A DNA stretch of 64,000 bases, from NCBI RefSeq assembly GCF_002286815.1, contig NZ_MUNM01000055.1, positions 62,001 to 126,000 of the forward strand. The letters are read 5' to 3'. Made by a program: the position numbers and the translations under genes. Origin of the DNA: Pseudomonas sp. PICF141. GTDB taxonomy: Bacteria > Pseudomonadota > Gammaproteobacteria > Pseudomonadales > Pseudomonadaceae. The notes beneath the pieces are model-generated. The model had not been told where the DNA came from. It did no database searches and saw nothing but the letters and a program-made list of their open reading frames with translations. Of the stretch, positions 33,555 through 42,626 are shown piece by piece. Each line of letters starts with the position of its first letter. The stretch's first letter is position 1.

Positions 33555-34931
33555 TTAAACGGTATGCAGGTACCAGTTGTATTCGAGGTCGGAGATGGAG
33601 TGTTCGAACTCCTCCAGCTCGCTCTCTTTACAGGCAACAAAAATGTCGATGTATTTCGGATCGATGTACTTGGCCATGACTTCGCTGTCGTCCAGCTCGC
33701 GCAGTGCATCACGCAGGTTGTTCGGCAGGCTTTGCTCGTTCTGCTCGTAGGAGTTGCCTTCCACGGGCGCGCCCGGCTCGATCTTGTTGGTCAGGCCGTG
33801 GTGCACGCCCGCCAAAACCGAAGCCATCAACAGATACGGGTTGGCGTCGGCACCGGCGACACGATGCTCGATGCGCACGGCATCGGAAGAACCGGTCGGT
33901 ACGCGAATGGCCACGGTACGGTTGTCCAGGCCCCAGCACGGCGAATTTGGCACATAGAACTGGGCGCCGAAACGACGGTAGGAGTTGACGTTCGGGCAGA
34001 GGAAAGCCATCTGCGCCGGCAGGGTCTCGAGCACACCGCCGATCGCGTGACGCAGTGCGGCGTTCTGCTCGGGATCCTCGCTGGCAAAAATGTTTTTGCC
34101 CTCTTTATCAAGAATCGAGATGTGGACGTGCAGACCGTTACCCGCCTGGCCTGGGTAAGGCTTGGCCATGAAGGTGGTGTCCATCTCATGGTCGTAGGCG
34201 ATGTTTTTGATCAGACGCTTGAGCAGGACCGCATAGTCGCAGGCCTTGATCGGGTCGGCCACGTGGTGCAGGTTCACTTCGAACTGTGCCGGGGCACTTT
34301 CCTTGACGATGGCGTCGGCCGGGATGCCTTGCTCTTTCGCACCTTCCAGAATGTCCTGGAGGCAGTCGACGTATTCGTCGAGGTCGTCGATCAGGTAGAC
34401 CTGGGTCGAATGCGGGCGTTTGCCGGAGATCGGCGAGCGCGGCGGTTGTGGGCGACCGTTCACGTTTTCCTGGTCGATCAGGTAGAACTCCAGTTCGAAC
34501 GCGGCGCAAATGGTCAGGCCCATCTCGTCAAACTTGGCTACGACTTGTCGCAGGACTTCGCGCGGGTCGGCGAAGAAAGGATCACCTTCGAGTTCGTGCA
34601 TGGTCATCAGCAGTTGCGCGGTCGGGCGCTTCTGCCAGGGCTCATTGCACAGGGTATCGGGGATTGGATAACAGATTCGGTCAGCATCGCCGATGTCCAG
34701 GCCCAGGCCGGTGCTTTCCACCGTCGAGCCATTGATATCCAGAGCAAATAGAGAGGCCGGCAGGTTGATGCCTTTCTCGTAAACCTTGTGGAGGCTGGTG
34801 CGTTCAATGCGCTTGCCGCGCACCACACCATTCATATCCGCAATCAGAAGGTCAACGTACAGAACCTCAGGATGTTCCTTAAGGAACGCGTTCGCTTCGT
34901 TAAGCTGAACGGCACGCGGGGGTACCGACAT
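33555..34931 (-). CDS. spuI: Gamma-glutamylpolyamine synthetase, glutamine synthetase family
   Basis: SpuI is one of the Pseudomonas glutamine-synthetase-like enzymes that attach glutamate to polyamines, the first step of their catabolism. The 458-residue protein has the N-terminal beta-grasp domain (VDLLIADMNGVVRGKRIE) and the catalytic domain with FELEFYLID, NGLHVHISILD and the glutamate-loop region RIEHRVAGADANPYL. It is divergent from spuA, matching the P. aeruginosa order. An AACAACAA motif overlaps the region just before its ribosome binding site, and a perfect ATCAAT-C-ATTGAT dyad lies upstream. Single gene with its own terminator. Confidence 0.9.
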   Translation of the reverse strand: MSVPPRAVQLNEANAFLKEHPEVLYVDLLIADMNGVVRGKRIERTSLHKVYEKGINLPASLFALDINGSTVESTGLGLDIGDADRICYPIPDTLCNEPWQKRPTAQLLMTMHELEGDPFFADPREVLRQVVAKFDEMGLTICAAFELEFYLIDQENVNGRPQPPRSPISGKRPHSTQVYLIDDLDEYVDCLQDILEGAKEQGIPADAIVKESAPAQFEVNLHHVADPIKACDYAVLLKRLIKNIAYDHEMDTTFMAKPYPGQAGNGLHVHISILDKEGKNIFASEDPEQNAALRHAIGGVLETLPAQMAFLCPNVNSYRRFGAQFYVPNSPCWGLDNRTVAIRVPTGSSDAVRIEHRVAGADANPYLLMASVLAGVHHGLTNKIEPGAPVEGNSYEQNEQSLPNNLRDALRELDDSEVMAKYIDPKYIDIFVACKESELEEFEHSISDLEYNWYLHTV

Positions 34932-34943
34932 GATGCAACACCT

Positions 34944-34951
34944 TTGTTGTT
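34944..34951 (-). promoter_or_regulatory. AACAACAA Hfq/Crc-type motif at the spuI ribosome binding site
   Basis: On the minus strand AACAACAA fits the AANAANAA catabolite-repression motif exactly and adjoins the AAAGGTG site, 13 bases ahead of the spuI ATG. Hfq with Crc would block translation there when preferred carbon is present. Confidence 0.5.
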
Positions 34952-34957
34952 AAAAAT

Positions 34958-34970
34958 ATCAATCATTGAT
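34958..34970. promoter_or_regulatory. Perfect 13-base dyad upstream of spuI
   Basis: ATCAAT-C-ATTGAT is a perfect 6-1-6 palindrome about 27 bases before the spuI ATG, a candidate operator. The regulator is unknown. Confidence 0.45.
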
Positions 34971-35209
34971 CTCTTCGGATTCCAGTCAACCCGAACGGCA
35001 TGCCGAAGTCAAGCGAGGCCTTTTTTGCCCTAAAAAAGCACTGGCCGGGCTTTTTTGAGGCACTTTGGGGCGTTTTTTTGCCTTCGGCCTTCTTGGCGCC
35101 CGCGAGCTTGAGCGGGCCGTGTTGTATTTTTTACGGGGGTGTTGTGTAAAAAAATGAACAAGGCTAAGCTCGATTCAAACCCATAACAGCAATAATACCG
35201 GGGTGCTTC
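34971..35209. promoter_or_regulatory. spuI-spuA divergent control region
   Basis: This stretch holds no gene. It contains an A/T-tract hairpin (AAAAAAGC with GCTTTTTT, 35033-35057) and a partial sigma-54-like pair in the spuA direction, GG then TTGC with the -24/-12 spacing near 35065-35085. CbrB and NtrC with sigma-54 are known to control polyamine use in pseudomonads, so the match deserves note, but it is poor at -24. Confidence 0.4.
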
Positions 35210-35986
35210 ATGTCTCGCCTGCCGTTAATCGGCGTCACCGCCTGCTCAAAGCAGATCGGTCTGCATGCTTATCACATCAGTGGCGACAAATACGTACGCG
35301 CCGTGGCTTCAGCTGCCAAGGGCCTGCCGTTGATTCTTCCATCCCTGGCGGATCTACTGACATCGTCCGATATTCTGGACGCTCTGGACGGCATTCTCTT
35401 TACAGGCTCTCCTTCCAATATAGAACCGTTTCACTATAAAGGCCCGGCCAGTGCGCCAGGTACTGCTCATGATTCTGCACGCGATGCCATCACTCTCCCG
35501 CTGATCCGCGCTGCTGTCGAGGCGGGTGTGCCCGTGCTCGGTATTTGCCGCGGCTTCCAGGAAATGAATGTGGCGTTCGGTGGCAGTCTGCATCAGAAGG
35601 TTCACGAGGCCGGTCCATTCATGGATCACCGTGAAGACGACAGCTTGCCGCTGGAAGGGCAATACGCGCCAAGTCACCTTGTACACGTTCAACCGGGCGG
35701 TGTACTTGCCAGGCTGGGCCTGAAGAGCGAGATTGAAGTCAATTCGATTCACGGTCAGGGCATCGAGCGTCTGGCGCCAGGCCTTCGCGTGGAAGCGGTG
35801 GCTCCCGACGGGTTGATCGAAGCCATCTCTGTCATCGAAGGCAAGGCTTTTGCTTTAGGGGTGCAATGGCATCCCGAATGGCAGGTAAGCTTGAATCCTG
35901 ACTACCTTGCGATTTTCCAGGCATTTGGCGATGCCTGCCGCAAGCGCGCACTACAACGCGACGCCGATGCGTCAAACAACGCCTGA
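35210..35986 (+). CDS. spuA: Gamma-glutamyl-GABA hydrolase, class I amidotransferase fold
   Basis: SpuA (PuuD family) frees GABA from gamma-glutamyl-GABA in the glutamylated polyamine route. The 258-residue protein has the nucleophile Cys113 in VLGICRGFQEMNVAFGG and the triad partners His221 and Glu223 in GVQWHPEWQ. It is first gene of the plus-strand spu operon. The ribosome binding site is weak (GGGGTG). A GCAATAATACC run beside it is one base short of the AANAANAA catabolite-repression motif. Confidence 0.9.
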   Translation: MSRLPLIGVTACSKQIGLHAYHISGDKYVRAVASAAKGLPLILPSLADLLTSSDILDALDGILFTGSPSNIEPFHYKGPASAPGTAHDSARDAITLPLIRAAVEAGVPVLGICRGFQEMNVAFGGSLHQKVHEAGPFMDHREDDSLPLEGQYAPSHLVHVQPGGVLARLGLKSEIEVNSIHGQGIERLAPGLRVEAVAPDGLIEAISVIEGKAFALGVQWHPEWQVSLNPDYLAIFQAFGDACRKRALQRDADASNNA

Positions 35987-36023
35987 CTTATAAGAGTCAG
36001 GAAACTCAGCCTAAGAGGCATTT

Positions 36024-37382
36024 ATGAGTAACAACCTCGACCAGCTCACCGATTGGTTGAAAGACCACAAGATCACAGAAGTCGAATGCATGATTGGCGA
36101 CCTGACGGGCATTACCCGGGGCAAGATCTCGCCGACCAACAAGTTCATTGCTGAAAAAGGCATGCGCCTGCCCGAAAGCGTTCTGTTGCAGACCGTCACC
36201 GGCGACTACGTCGAAGACGACATCTATTACGAACTGCTCGACCCGGCCGACATCGACATGATCTGCCGTCCCGACCAGAACGCGGTGTTTCTGGTGCCAT
36301 GGGCCATCGAGCCCACCGCCATCGTGATTCACGACACTTACGACAAGCAAGGCAACCCGATCGAGCTGTCGCCACGCAACGTGCTCAAGAAGGTGCTCAA
36401 ACTCTACGCCGACCACGGCTGGCAGCCGATCGTGGCGCCGGAAATGGAGTTTTACCTCACCAAGCGCAGCGATGACCCGGACTACCCGCTGCAACCGCCG
36501 ATTGGCCGCTCCGGTCGCCCGGAAACCGGCCGTCAGTCGTTCTCGATTGAAGCGGCGAACGAATTCGACCCGTTGTTCGAAGACGTCTACGACTGGTGCG
36601 AACTGCAGGAGCTGGACCTCGACACGCTGATCCACGAGGACGGCACGGCGCAGATGGAAATCAACTTCCGTCATGGCGATGCCCTGTCCCTGGCCGACCA
36701 GATTCTGGTGTTCAAGCGCACCATGCGCGAGGCCGCGCTCAAGCACAACGTGGCGGCGACCTTCATGGCCAAGCCCATGACCGGCGAGCCGGGCAGCGCC
36801 ATGCACTTGCACCAGAGCATCATTAGCCTTGAGACCGGCAAAAACGTTTTCTCCAATGAAGACGGGACCATGAGCCAGCTGTTCCTCAACCACATTGGCG
36901 GCCTGCAGAAATTCATTCCTGAGCTGCTGCCGTTGTTCGCTCCCAACGTCAATTCATTCCGCCGCTTCCTGCCGGATACCTCGGCCCCGGTGAACGTGGA
37001 GTGGGGCGAAGAGAACCGCACCGTAGGCCTGCGGGTTCCGGACGCCGGGCCGCAGAACCGTCGGGTGGAAAACCGTCTGCCGGGTGCCGATGCCAACCCT
37101 TACCTGGCCATCGCCGCCAGCCTGTTGTGTGGCTTGATCGGCATGGTCGAAGGGCATAACCCCAGTGCGCCGGTCGTGGGGCGTGGTTACGAGCGACGCA
37201 ACCTGCGCCTGCCCCTGACCATTGAAGATGCCCTGGATCGCATGGAAAACAGCAAGACCATCGAAAAATACCTGGGCACGAAATTCATCACGGGCTACGT
37301 CGCGGTCAAGCGAGCCGAGCATGAAAACTTCAAGCGCGTGATCAGTTCGTGGGAGCGGGAATTCCTGCTCTTTGCCGTCTGA
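36024..37382 (+). CDS. spuB: Gamma-glutamylpolyamine synthetase SpuB
   Basis: A second glutamine-synthetase-family enzyme, 452 residues, that ligates glutamate to putrescine or related amines with ATP. The N-terminal domain reads VECMIGDLTGITRGK, the catalytic domain has PEMEFYLTK, MEINFRHGD, SAMHLHQSI and VENRLPGADANPYLAIA. It differs clearly from SpuI at the N-terminus and loops, so the two paralogues probably differ in amine preference. It follows spuA by 37 bases with an AAGAGG site, and precedes the aminotransferase gene. Confidence 0.91.
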   Translation: MSNNLDQLTDWLKDHKITEVECMIGDLTGITRGKISPTNKFIAEKGMRLPESVLLQTVTGDYVEDDIYYELLDPADIDMICRPDQNAVFLVPWAIEPTAIVIHDTYDKQGNPIELSPRNVLKKVLKLYADHGWQPIVAPEMEFYLTKRSDDPDYPLQPPIGRSGRPETGRQSFSIEAANEFDPLFEDVYDWCELQELDLDTLIHEDGTAQMEINFRHGDALSLADQILVFKRTMREAALKHNVAATFMAKPMTGEPGSAMHLHQSIISLETGKNVFSNEDGTMSQLFLNHIGGLQKFIPELLPLFAPNVNSFRRFLPDTSAPVNVEWGEENRTVGLRVPDAGPQNRRVENRLPGADANPYLAIAASLLCGLIGMVEGHNPSAPVVGRGYERRNLRLPLTIEDALDRMENSKTIEKYLGTKFITGYVAVKRAEHENFKRVISSWEREFLLFAV

Positions 37383-37439
37383 TGCGCCGAGCGCGGCTGT
37401 CAATCGCCGCGCCTTCACTGGAATCCAAGGAGAATTGGC

Positions 37440-38804
37440 ATGACCAGCAACAACCCGCAAACCCGTGAATGGCAAGCCCTGAGCAGTGATTACCACCTGG
37501 CCCCGTTCAGCGACTTCAAGCAGCTGAAAGAAAAAGGCCCGCGGATCATCACCCATGCCAAGGGCGTTTACCTCTGGGACAGCGAAGGCAACAAGATCCT
37601 CGACGGCATGGCCGGCCTGTGGTGCGTCGCCGTCGGCTACGGTCGCGATGAGCTGGCCGATGCCGCCAGCAAACAGATGCGCGAACTGCCTTATTACAAC
37701 CTGTTCTTCCAGACCGCTCACCCGCCGGTGCTGGAACTGGCCAAGGTCATTGCCGACGTTGCGCCTGAAGGCATGAATCACGTGTTCTTCACTGGTTCCG
37801 GGTCCGAAGGCAACGACACCATGTTGCGGATGGTTCGCCACTATTGGGCGATCAAGGGCCAGCCGAAGAAGAAAGTCATCATCAGTCGCAAGAACGGCTA
37901 TCACGGCTCCACCGTGGCCGGCGCGAGCCTGGGTGGCATGACCTATATGCACGAACAGGGCGACTTGCCGATCCCGGGCATCGTCCACATTGCCCAGCCG
38001 TACTGGTTCGGCGAAGGCGGTGACATGACGCCGGACGAGTTCGGTATCTGGGCGGCCAATCAGCTGGAAGAGAAGATTCTGGAAGTCGGCGTCGACAATG
38101 TCGGTGCCTTTATTGCCGAGCCGATCCAGGGCGCCGGCGGCGTGATCATCCCGCCAGACACCTACTGGCCGCGCATCAAGGAAATCCTCGCCAAGTACGA
38201 CATTCTGTTCGTGGCCGACGAAGTGATCTGCGGTTTCGGCCGTACCGGTGAATGGTTCGGCAGCGATTTCTACGACCTCAAACCTCACATGATGACCATC
38301 GCCAAGGGCCTGACGTCCGGCTACATCCCGATGGGCGGCCTGATCGTGCATGACGACGTAGTCGAGGTGCTCAACGAAGGTGGCGACTTCAACCACGGTT
38401 TCACCTATTCCGGGCACCCGGTGGCCGCTGCGGTGGCGCTGGAAAACATCCGCATCTTGCGCGACGAGAAAATTGTCGAGCGCGTGCGGACAGAAACGGC
38501 ACCTTATTTGCAAAAGCGTCTACGGGAACTGAGCGATCATCCGTTGGTGGGGGAAGTGCGTGGGGTCGGTCTGTTGGGGGCCATTGAACTGGTCCAGGAC
38601 AAAGCCACCCGCAAACGTTACGAAGGCAAGGGTGTCGGCATGATCTGCCGCACGTTCTGCTTCGAAAACGGCCTGATCATGCGCGCCGTCGGCGACACCA
38701 TGATCATTGCTCCGCCCCTGGTGATTACACCGGCTGAAATCGACGAGTTGGTGACCAAGGCGCGCAAGTGCCTGGACCTGACCCTGAGTGCGTTGCAGGG
38801 CTAA
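37440..38804 (+). CDS. spuC: Putrescine/polyamine:pyruvate aminotransferase
   Basis: SpuC is a class III PLP aminotransferase, 454 residues, transferring the amino group of putrescine and related polyamines to pyruvate. The protein shows WCVAVGYGRDEL, the PLP-phosphate region TGSGSEGNDTMLRMVRHYW, Asp in FVADEVICGFGRTG and the PLP lysine in MTIAKGLTSGYIPMGG. An AAGGAGAA site precedes the ATG. It ends the catabolic half of the operon; transporter genes follow after a hairpin. Confidence 0.92.
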   Translation: MTSNNPQTREWQALSSDYHLAPFSDFKQLKEKGPRIITHAKGVYLWDSEGNKILDGMAGLWCVAVGYGRDELADAASKQMRELPYYNLFFQTAHPPVLELAKVIADVAPEGMNHVFFTGSGSEGNDTMLRMVRHYWAIKGQPKKKVIISRKNGYHGSTVAGASLGGMTYMHEQGDLPIPGIVHIAQPYWFGEGGDMTPDEFGIWAANQLEEKILEVGVDNVGAFIAEPIQGAGGVIIPPDTYWPRIKEILAKYDILFVADEVICGFGRTGEWFGSDFYDLKPHMMTIAKGLTSGYIPMGGLIVHDDVVEVLNEGGDFNHGFTYSGHPVAAAVALENIRILRDEKIVERVRTETAPYLQKRLRELSDHPLVGEVRGVGLLGAIELVQDKATRKRYEGKGVGMICRTFCFENGLIMRAVGDTMIIAPPLVITPAEIDELVTKARKCLDLTLSALQG

Positions 38805-38816
38805 GTGCTAGGCTCT

Positions 38817-38845
38817 GAACGAGGTGCGAAGTTTGCACTTCGTTC
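38817..38845 (+). other. Intercistronic hairpin between spuC and spuD
   Basis: GAACGAGGTGC pairs with GCACTTCGTTC (11 base pairs with one G-T) on a 7-base loop, with no T-run after it. Placed 12 bases after spuC and before the binding-protein gene, it suits an RNA-stability or processing element that favours spuD mRNA. Confidence 0.6.
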
Positions 38846-38946
38846 AGTGCAAACAAAGGATGGGTCTTTCCTTGAAAGCCTGCCTTGGAACTTGCCAGAC
38901 TAACGGTTGTTCGGATGCCCGGTAACCGGCCGCCGAGCACGTGGTT

Positions 38947-38954
38947 AAAAAGAA
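38947..38954 (+). promoter_or_regulatory. AAAAAGAA Hfq/Crc-type motif at the spuD ribosome binding site
   Basis: AAAAAGAA fits AANAANAA and lies 5 bases before the TGGAG site of spuD, the usual position for catabolite-repression control of translation. Confidence 0.45.
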
Positions 38955-38971
38955 AAACTGGAGCATTACCC

Positions 38972-40084
38972 ATGAAGGCATTAGGTATGAAGATAGCTGG
39001 CAAGACCCTCCTCGCCATGTCCCTGATGGGCATGATGGCGGGCGCCGTTCAGGCGGACGACAAAGTGCTGCGCGTGTACAACTGGTCCGATTACATCGCA
39101 CCGGATACCGTCAAGAAGTTCGAAGCCGAGTCGGGTATCAAAGTCGTCTACGACGTGTTCGACAGTAACGAAACCCTGGAAGCCAAGCTGCTGGCAGGCA
39201 AGTCCGGCTATGACATCGTCGTGCCGTCGAACAACTTCCTGGCCAAGCAGATCAAGGCCGGCGTTTACCAGAAGCTGGACAAGTCCAAGCTGCCTAACTG
39301 GAAAAACCTGAACCCGGACCTGCTTAAAGCCGTATCGGTAAGCGACCCGGGCAACGAACACGCCTTCCCTTACATGTGGGGTTCGATCGGTATCGGTTTC
39401 AACCCCGACAAGGTCAAGGCTGCACTGGGTGCCGATGCGCCGACCAACTCCTGGGACTTGCTGTTCAAACCTGAAAACGCTGCCAAGTTGAAGTCGTGTG
39501 GTATCAGCTTCCTCGATTCGCCAACCGAGATGATTCCGGTGGCGTTGCATTACCTGGGCTATCCAACCGACACCCAGGACAAGAAACAACTGGCTGAAGC
39601 CGAAGCGCTGTTCCTCAAAATCCGTCCTTCGGTGGGCTACTTCCACTCGTCCAAATACATCTCCGACCTGGCCAACGGCAACATCTGCGTCGCCGTGGGT
39701 TACTCGGGCGACATCTACCAGGCCAAGGCTCGCGCCGCTGAAGCCGGTGACAAGGTGAAAGTCAGCTACAACATTCCAAAAGAAGGTGCCGGCAGCTTCT
39801 ACGACATGGTCGCCATCCCTAAAGATGCCGAAAACGTCGAAGGCGCCTACAAGTTCATGACCTTCCTGCAGAAGCCGGAAATCATGGCCGAGATCACCAA
39901 CGCCGTGCGTTTCCCGAACGGTAACGCGGCATCTACCGCATTGGTCGATAAAGAAATCACCAGCGATCCTGGCATCTACCCGCCAGCAGAAGTACTGGCC
40001 AAGCTGTACGCGATTGCCGATTTGCCGGCCGCCACCCAGCGGATCCTGACTCGCAGCTGGACCAAGATCAAATCCGGTAAATAA
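38972..40084 (+). CDS. spuD: Polyamine-binding periplasmic protein SpuD
   Basis: The 370-residue PotF-family protein has a signal peptide (LLAMSLMGMMAGAVQA, cleaved before DDKVLRVYNW). The YNWSDYIAPDTVKKFEAESG opening and FHSSKYISDLANGNICVAVGYSGD segment line the amine-binding cleft. In P. aeruginosa SpuD binds putrescine and spermidine. The ATG at 38972 with a TGGAG site is chosen over a longer open frame. A hairpin and an A-rich motif before it suggest its own post-transcriptional control. SpuE is a paralogue 240 bases downstream. Confidence 0.92.
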   Translation: MKALGMKIAGKTLLAMSLMGMMAGAVQADDKVLRVYNWSDYIAPDTVKKFEAESGIKVVYDVFDSNETLEAKLLAGKSGYDIVVPSNNFLAKQIKAGVYQKLDKSKLPNWKNLNPDLLKAVSVSDPGNEHAFPYMWGSIGIGFNPDKVKAALGADAPTNSWDLLFKPENAAKLKSCGISFLDSPTEMIPVALHYLGYPTDTQDKKQLAEAEALFLKIRPSVGYFHSSKYISDLANGNICVAVGYSGDIYQAKARAAEAGDKVKVSYNIPKEGAGSFYDMVAIPKDAENVEGAYKFMTFLQKPEIMAEITNAVRFPNGNAASTALVDKEITSDPGIYPPAEVLAKLYAIADLPAATQRILTRSWTKIKSGK

Positions 40085-40093
40085 GCCATAAAC

Positions 40094-40196
40094 CTGTAGC
40101 AGCTGCCGCAGGCTGCGTTGAGGTCCCAAGGACCTCCGCTTTTCGACAGCACAACTGCTTCGCAGTTGAACGCAGCCTTTGGCAGCTGCTACAGGG
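40094..40196. repeat. Intergenic repeat (GTAGCAGCTGCC type)
   Basis: Outer arms CTGTAGCAGCTGCC and GGCAGCTGCTACAG enclose inner palindromes (GGTCC, ACTGCTTCGCAGT). It lies between spuD and spuE; a related copy is at 61002-61106. Confidence 0.8.
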
Positions 40197-40324
40197 TTCT
40201 GCATAAAAGTTTTGCTGGAACGGTTTTTCGAGGGTAAGTTGCGCGCCGGTTTTGTTGTCAGGCAGCCATGGCTGTCATGTAACGCGGGGCAACTTGGGCC
40301 CAACTAATTTTAGAGGACCTCCAC

Positions 40325-41422
40325 TTGCCTATTTTTTCTTTGTTGCGCAATGCCCTGTTGGTCGGCGCCGGGCTGACACTCGCTGTCAGTGCTCAGGCGG
40401 CTGGCACAGTGCATATTTATAACTGGTCGGACTACATCGGTGAGACCACCCTGGCCGACTTCCAGAAAGAAACCGGCATCAAGCCGGTGTATGACGTATT
40501 CGATTCCAACGAAACCCTGGAAGGCAAGTTGCTGGCCGGGCGTACCGGTTATGACGTGGTCGTGCCGTCCAACCACTTTCTTGGCAAACAGATCAAGGCC
40601 GGGGCTTTCCAGAAGCTCGACAAATCGAAGCTGACCCACTATTCCAACCTCGATCCGGTGCTGCTCAAGCGCCTGGAGCAGAATGATCCGGGCAATCAGT
40701 ACGCCGTACCGTATCTGTGGGGCACCAACGGCATCGGTTACAACGTCGACAAGGTCAAGGCCGTGCTGGGTCTCGACAAGATCGATTCCTGGGATGTGGT
40801 ATTCGAACCGCAGAACATCAAGAAGCTGCACAGCTGCGGCGTGGCGTTCCTCGACTCCGCCGATGAAATGATGCCCACGGTCCTCAACTACATGGGCCTG
40901 GATGCCAACAGTACCAACCCTGAAGACTACAAAAAGGCCGAAGCCAAGTTGCTGGCGGTGCGGCCTTACGTGACGTATTTCCACTCGTCCAAATACATCG
41001 CAGACCTGGCCAACGGTGATATCTGCGTGGCGATCGGTTTCTCCGGCGATATGTTCCAGGCCAAGGCCCGCGCGGCTGAAGCTGGCAAAGGCATAAACAT
41101 TGCCTATTCGATTCCGAAAGAGGGCGGCGCGCTCTGGTTCGACATGCTGGCGATCCCCAAGGATGCCGCCAACGTCAAGGAAGCCCATGCCTTCATCAAC
41201 TATTTGCTGAAACCCGAGGTGATTGCCCAGGTCAGCGATTCCGTAGGCTACGCCAACCCGAATCCCGGGTCGGACAAACTGATGGAACAGTCCATACGCA
41301 CCGACGAATCGGTCTATCCACCTCAAGCGGTCCTCGACAAGACCTACGTTTCCACCGAGTTGCCACCAAACATTCAACGTTTGATGACGCGCAGCTGGAC
41401 CAAGGTCAAGTCGGGCAAATAG
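40325..41422 (+). CDS. spuE: Polyamine-binding periplasmic protein SpuE
   Basis: The 365-residue PotF-family paralogue of SpuD has a signal peptide (LLVGAGLTLAVSAQA, before AGTVHIYNW), YNWSDYIGETTLADFQKETG and FHSSKYIADLANGDICVAIGFSGD. P. aeruginosa SpuE prefers spermidine. The start is a TTG at 40325 behind GAGGAC; no in-frame ATG gives the signal peptide. With spuD it makes two binding proteins feeding one transporter. The 240-base gap before it may hold a second promoter. Confidence 0.9.
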   Translation: MPIFSLLRNALLVGAGLTLAVSAQAAGTVHIYNWSDYIGETTLADFQKETGIKPVYDVFDSNETLEGKLLAGRTGYDVVVPSNHFLGKQIKAGAFQKLDKSKLTHYSNLDPVLLKRLEQNDPGNQYAVPYLWGTNGIGYNVDKVKAVLGLDKIDSWDVVFEPQNIKKLHSCGVAFLDSADEMMPTVLNYMGLDANSTNPEDYKKAEAKLLAVRPYVTYFHSSKYIADLANGDICVAIGFSGDMFQAKARAAEAGKGINIAYSIPKEGGALWFDMLAIPKDAANVKEAHAFINYLLKPEVIAQVSDSVGYANPNPGSDKLMEQSIRTDESVYPPQAVLDKTYVSTELPPNIQRLMTRSWTKVKSGK

Positions 41423-41483
41423 CTGCAAACTATCCAGGTTCGCCACGTTGGGCGAACTGCAAATTCTGTTGGGAGTTTCGTAA

Positions 41484-42626
41484 ATGGCAGTTGCCTCCGG
41501 CGCCTATAAGAAAGCCCTCGAGGGCGACCAGACACCTAAACAGGTGCTGGTCAAAATCGACCGGGTCACAAAAAAGTTCGACGAGACGATTGCCGTGGAC
41601 GACGTGTCCCTGGAAATCAGGAAAGGCGAAATCTTCGCCTTGCTCGGCGGCTCGGGTTCGGGCAAATCCACCTTGCTGCGGATGCTGGCAGGTTTCGAAC
41701 GGCCCACGGAGGGGCGCATTTACCTCGATGGCGTCGACATCACGGACATGCCGCCGTACGAGCGGCCGATCAACATGATGTTCCAGTCTTACGCGCTGTT
41801 CCCGCACATGACCGTGGCGCAGAACATCGCCTTCGGCCTCAAGCAGGACAAACTGCCTGCCGCTGAAATCGATGCGCGCGTGGCCGACATGCTCAAACTG
41901 GTGCAGATGACTCAGTACGCCAAGCGCAAACCGCACCAATTGTCCGGTGGCCAGCGTCAGCGTGTGGCGCTGGCGCGTTCCTTGGCCAAACGACCGAAGC
42001 TGTTGCTGCTCGACGAGCCAATGGGCGCGCTGGATAAAAAGCTGCGCTCGCAAATGCAACTGGAGCTGGTGGAAATCATCGAGCGGGTCGGCGTGACCTG
42101 CGTGATGGTCACCCACGACCAGGAAGAGGCCATGACCATGGCCGAGCGCATCGCGATCATGCACCTGGGCTGGATCGCCCAGATCGGCAGCCCGATCGAC
42201 ATCTACGAAACCCCGACCAGCCGTCTGGTCTGCGAATTCATCGGCAACGTCAACATCTTCGACGGTGAAGTGATCGACGACGCCGAAGGCCACGCGATCA
42301 TCACCTGCAAGGACCTGGACCGGCAGATTTATGTGGGCCACGGCATCAGCACGTCGGTGCAGGACAAATCCGTGACCTACGCGATCCGTCCGGAAAAACT
42401 GCTGGTGACGCCGACCATGCCGACCTGCGAATACAACTGGTCCAGCGGCAAAGTGCATGACATCGCCTACCTCGGTGGCCACTCGGTGTTCTATGTCGAA
42501 CTGCCGAGCGGCAAGATCGTCCAGTCGTTCGTCGCCAATGCCGAACGCCGTGGCGCGCGCCCGACTTGGGGTGACCAGGTTTACGTGTGGTGGGAAGACG
42601 ACAGCGGCGTGGTACTTCGCTCATGA
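41484..42626 (+). CDS. spuF: Polyamine ABC transporter ATP-binding protein
   Basis: The 380-residue PotG/PotA-type ATPase has Walker A GGSGSGKST at residues 55-63, signature LSGGQRQRVALARSL, Walker B LLLLDEPMGALD, His switch MVTHDQEEAMTMA and a C-terminal TOBE domain (about residues 290-380). It energises uptake through SpuG and SpuH. A GGGAG site precedes the ATG. Its stop overlaps the spuG start by ATGA. Confidence 0.94.
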   Translation: MAVASGAYKKALEGDQTPKQVLVKIDRVTKKFDETIAVDDVSLEIRKGEIFALLGGSGSGKSTLLRMLAGFERPTEGRIYLDGVDITDMPPYERPINMMFQSYALFPHMTVAQNIAFGLKQDKLPAAEIDARVADMLKLVQMTQYAKRKPHQLSGGQRQRVALARSLAKRPKLLLLDEPMGALDKKLRSQMQLELVEIIERVGVTCVMVTHDQEEAMTMAERIAIMHLGWIAQIGSPIDIYETPTSRLVCEFIGNVNIFDGEVIDDAEGHAIITCKDLDRQIYVGHGISTSVQDKSVTYAIRPEKLLVTPTMPTCEYNWSSGKVHDIAYLGGHSVFYVELPSGKIVQSFVANAERRGARPTWGDQVYVWWEDDSGVVLRS

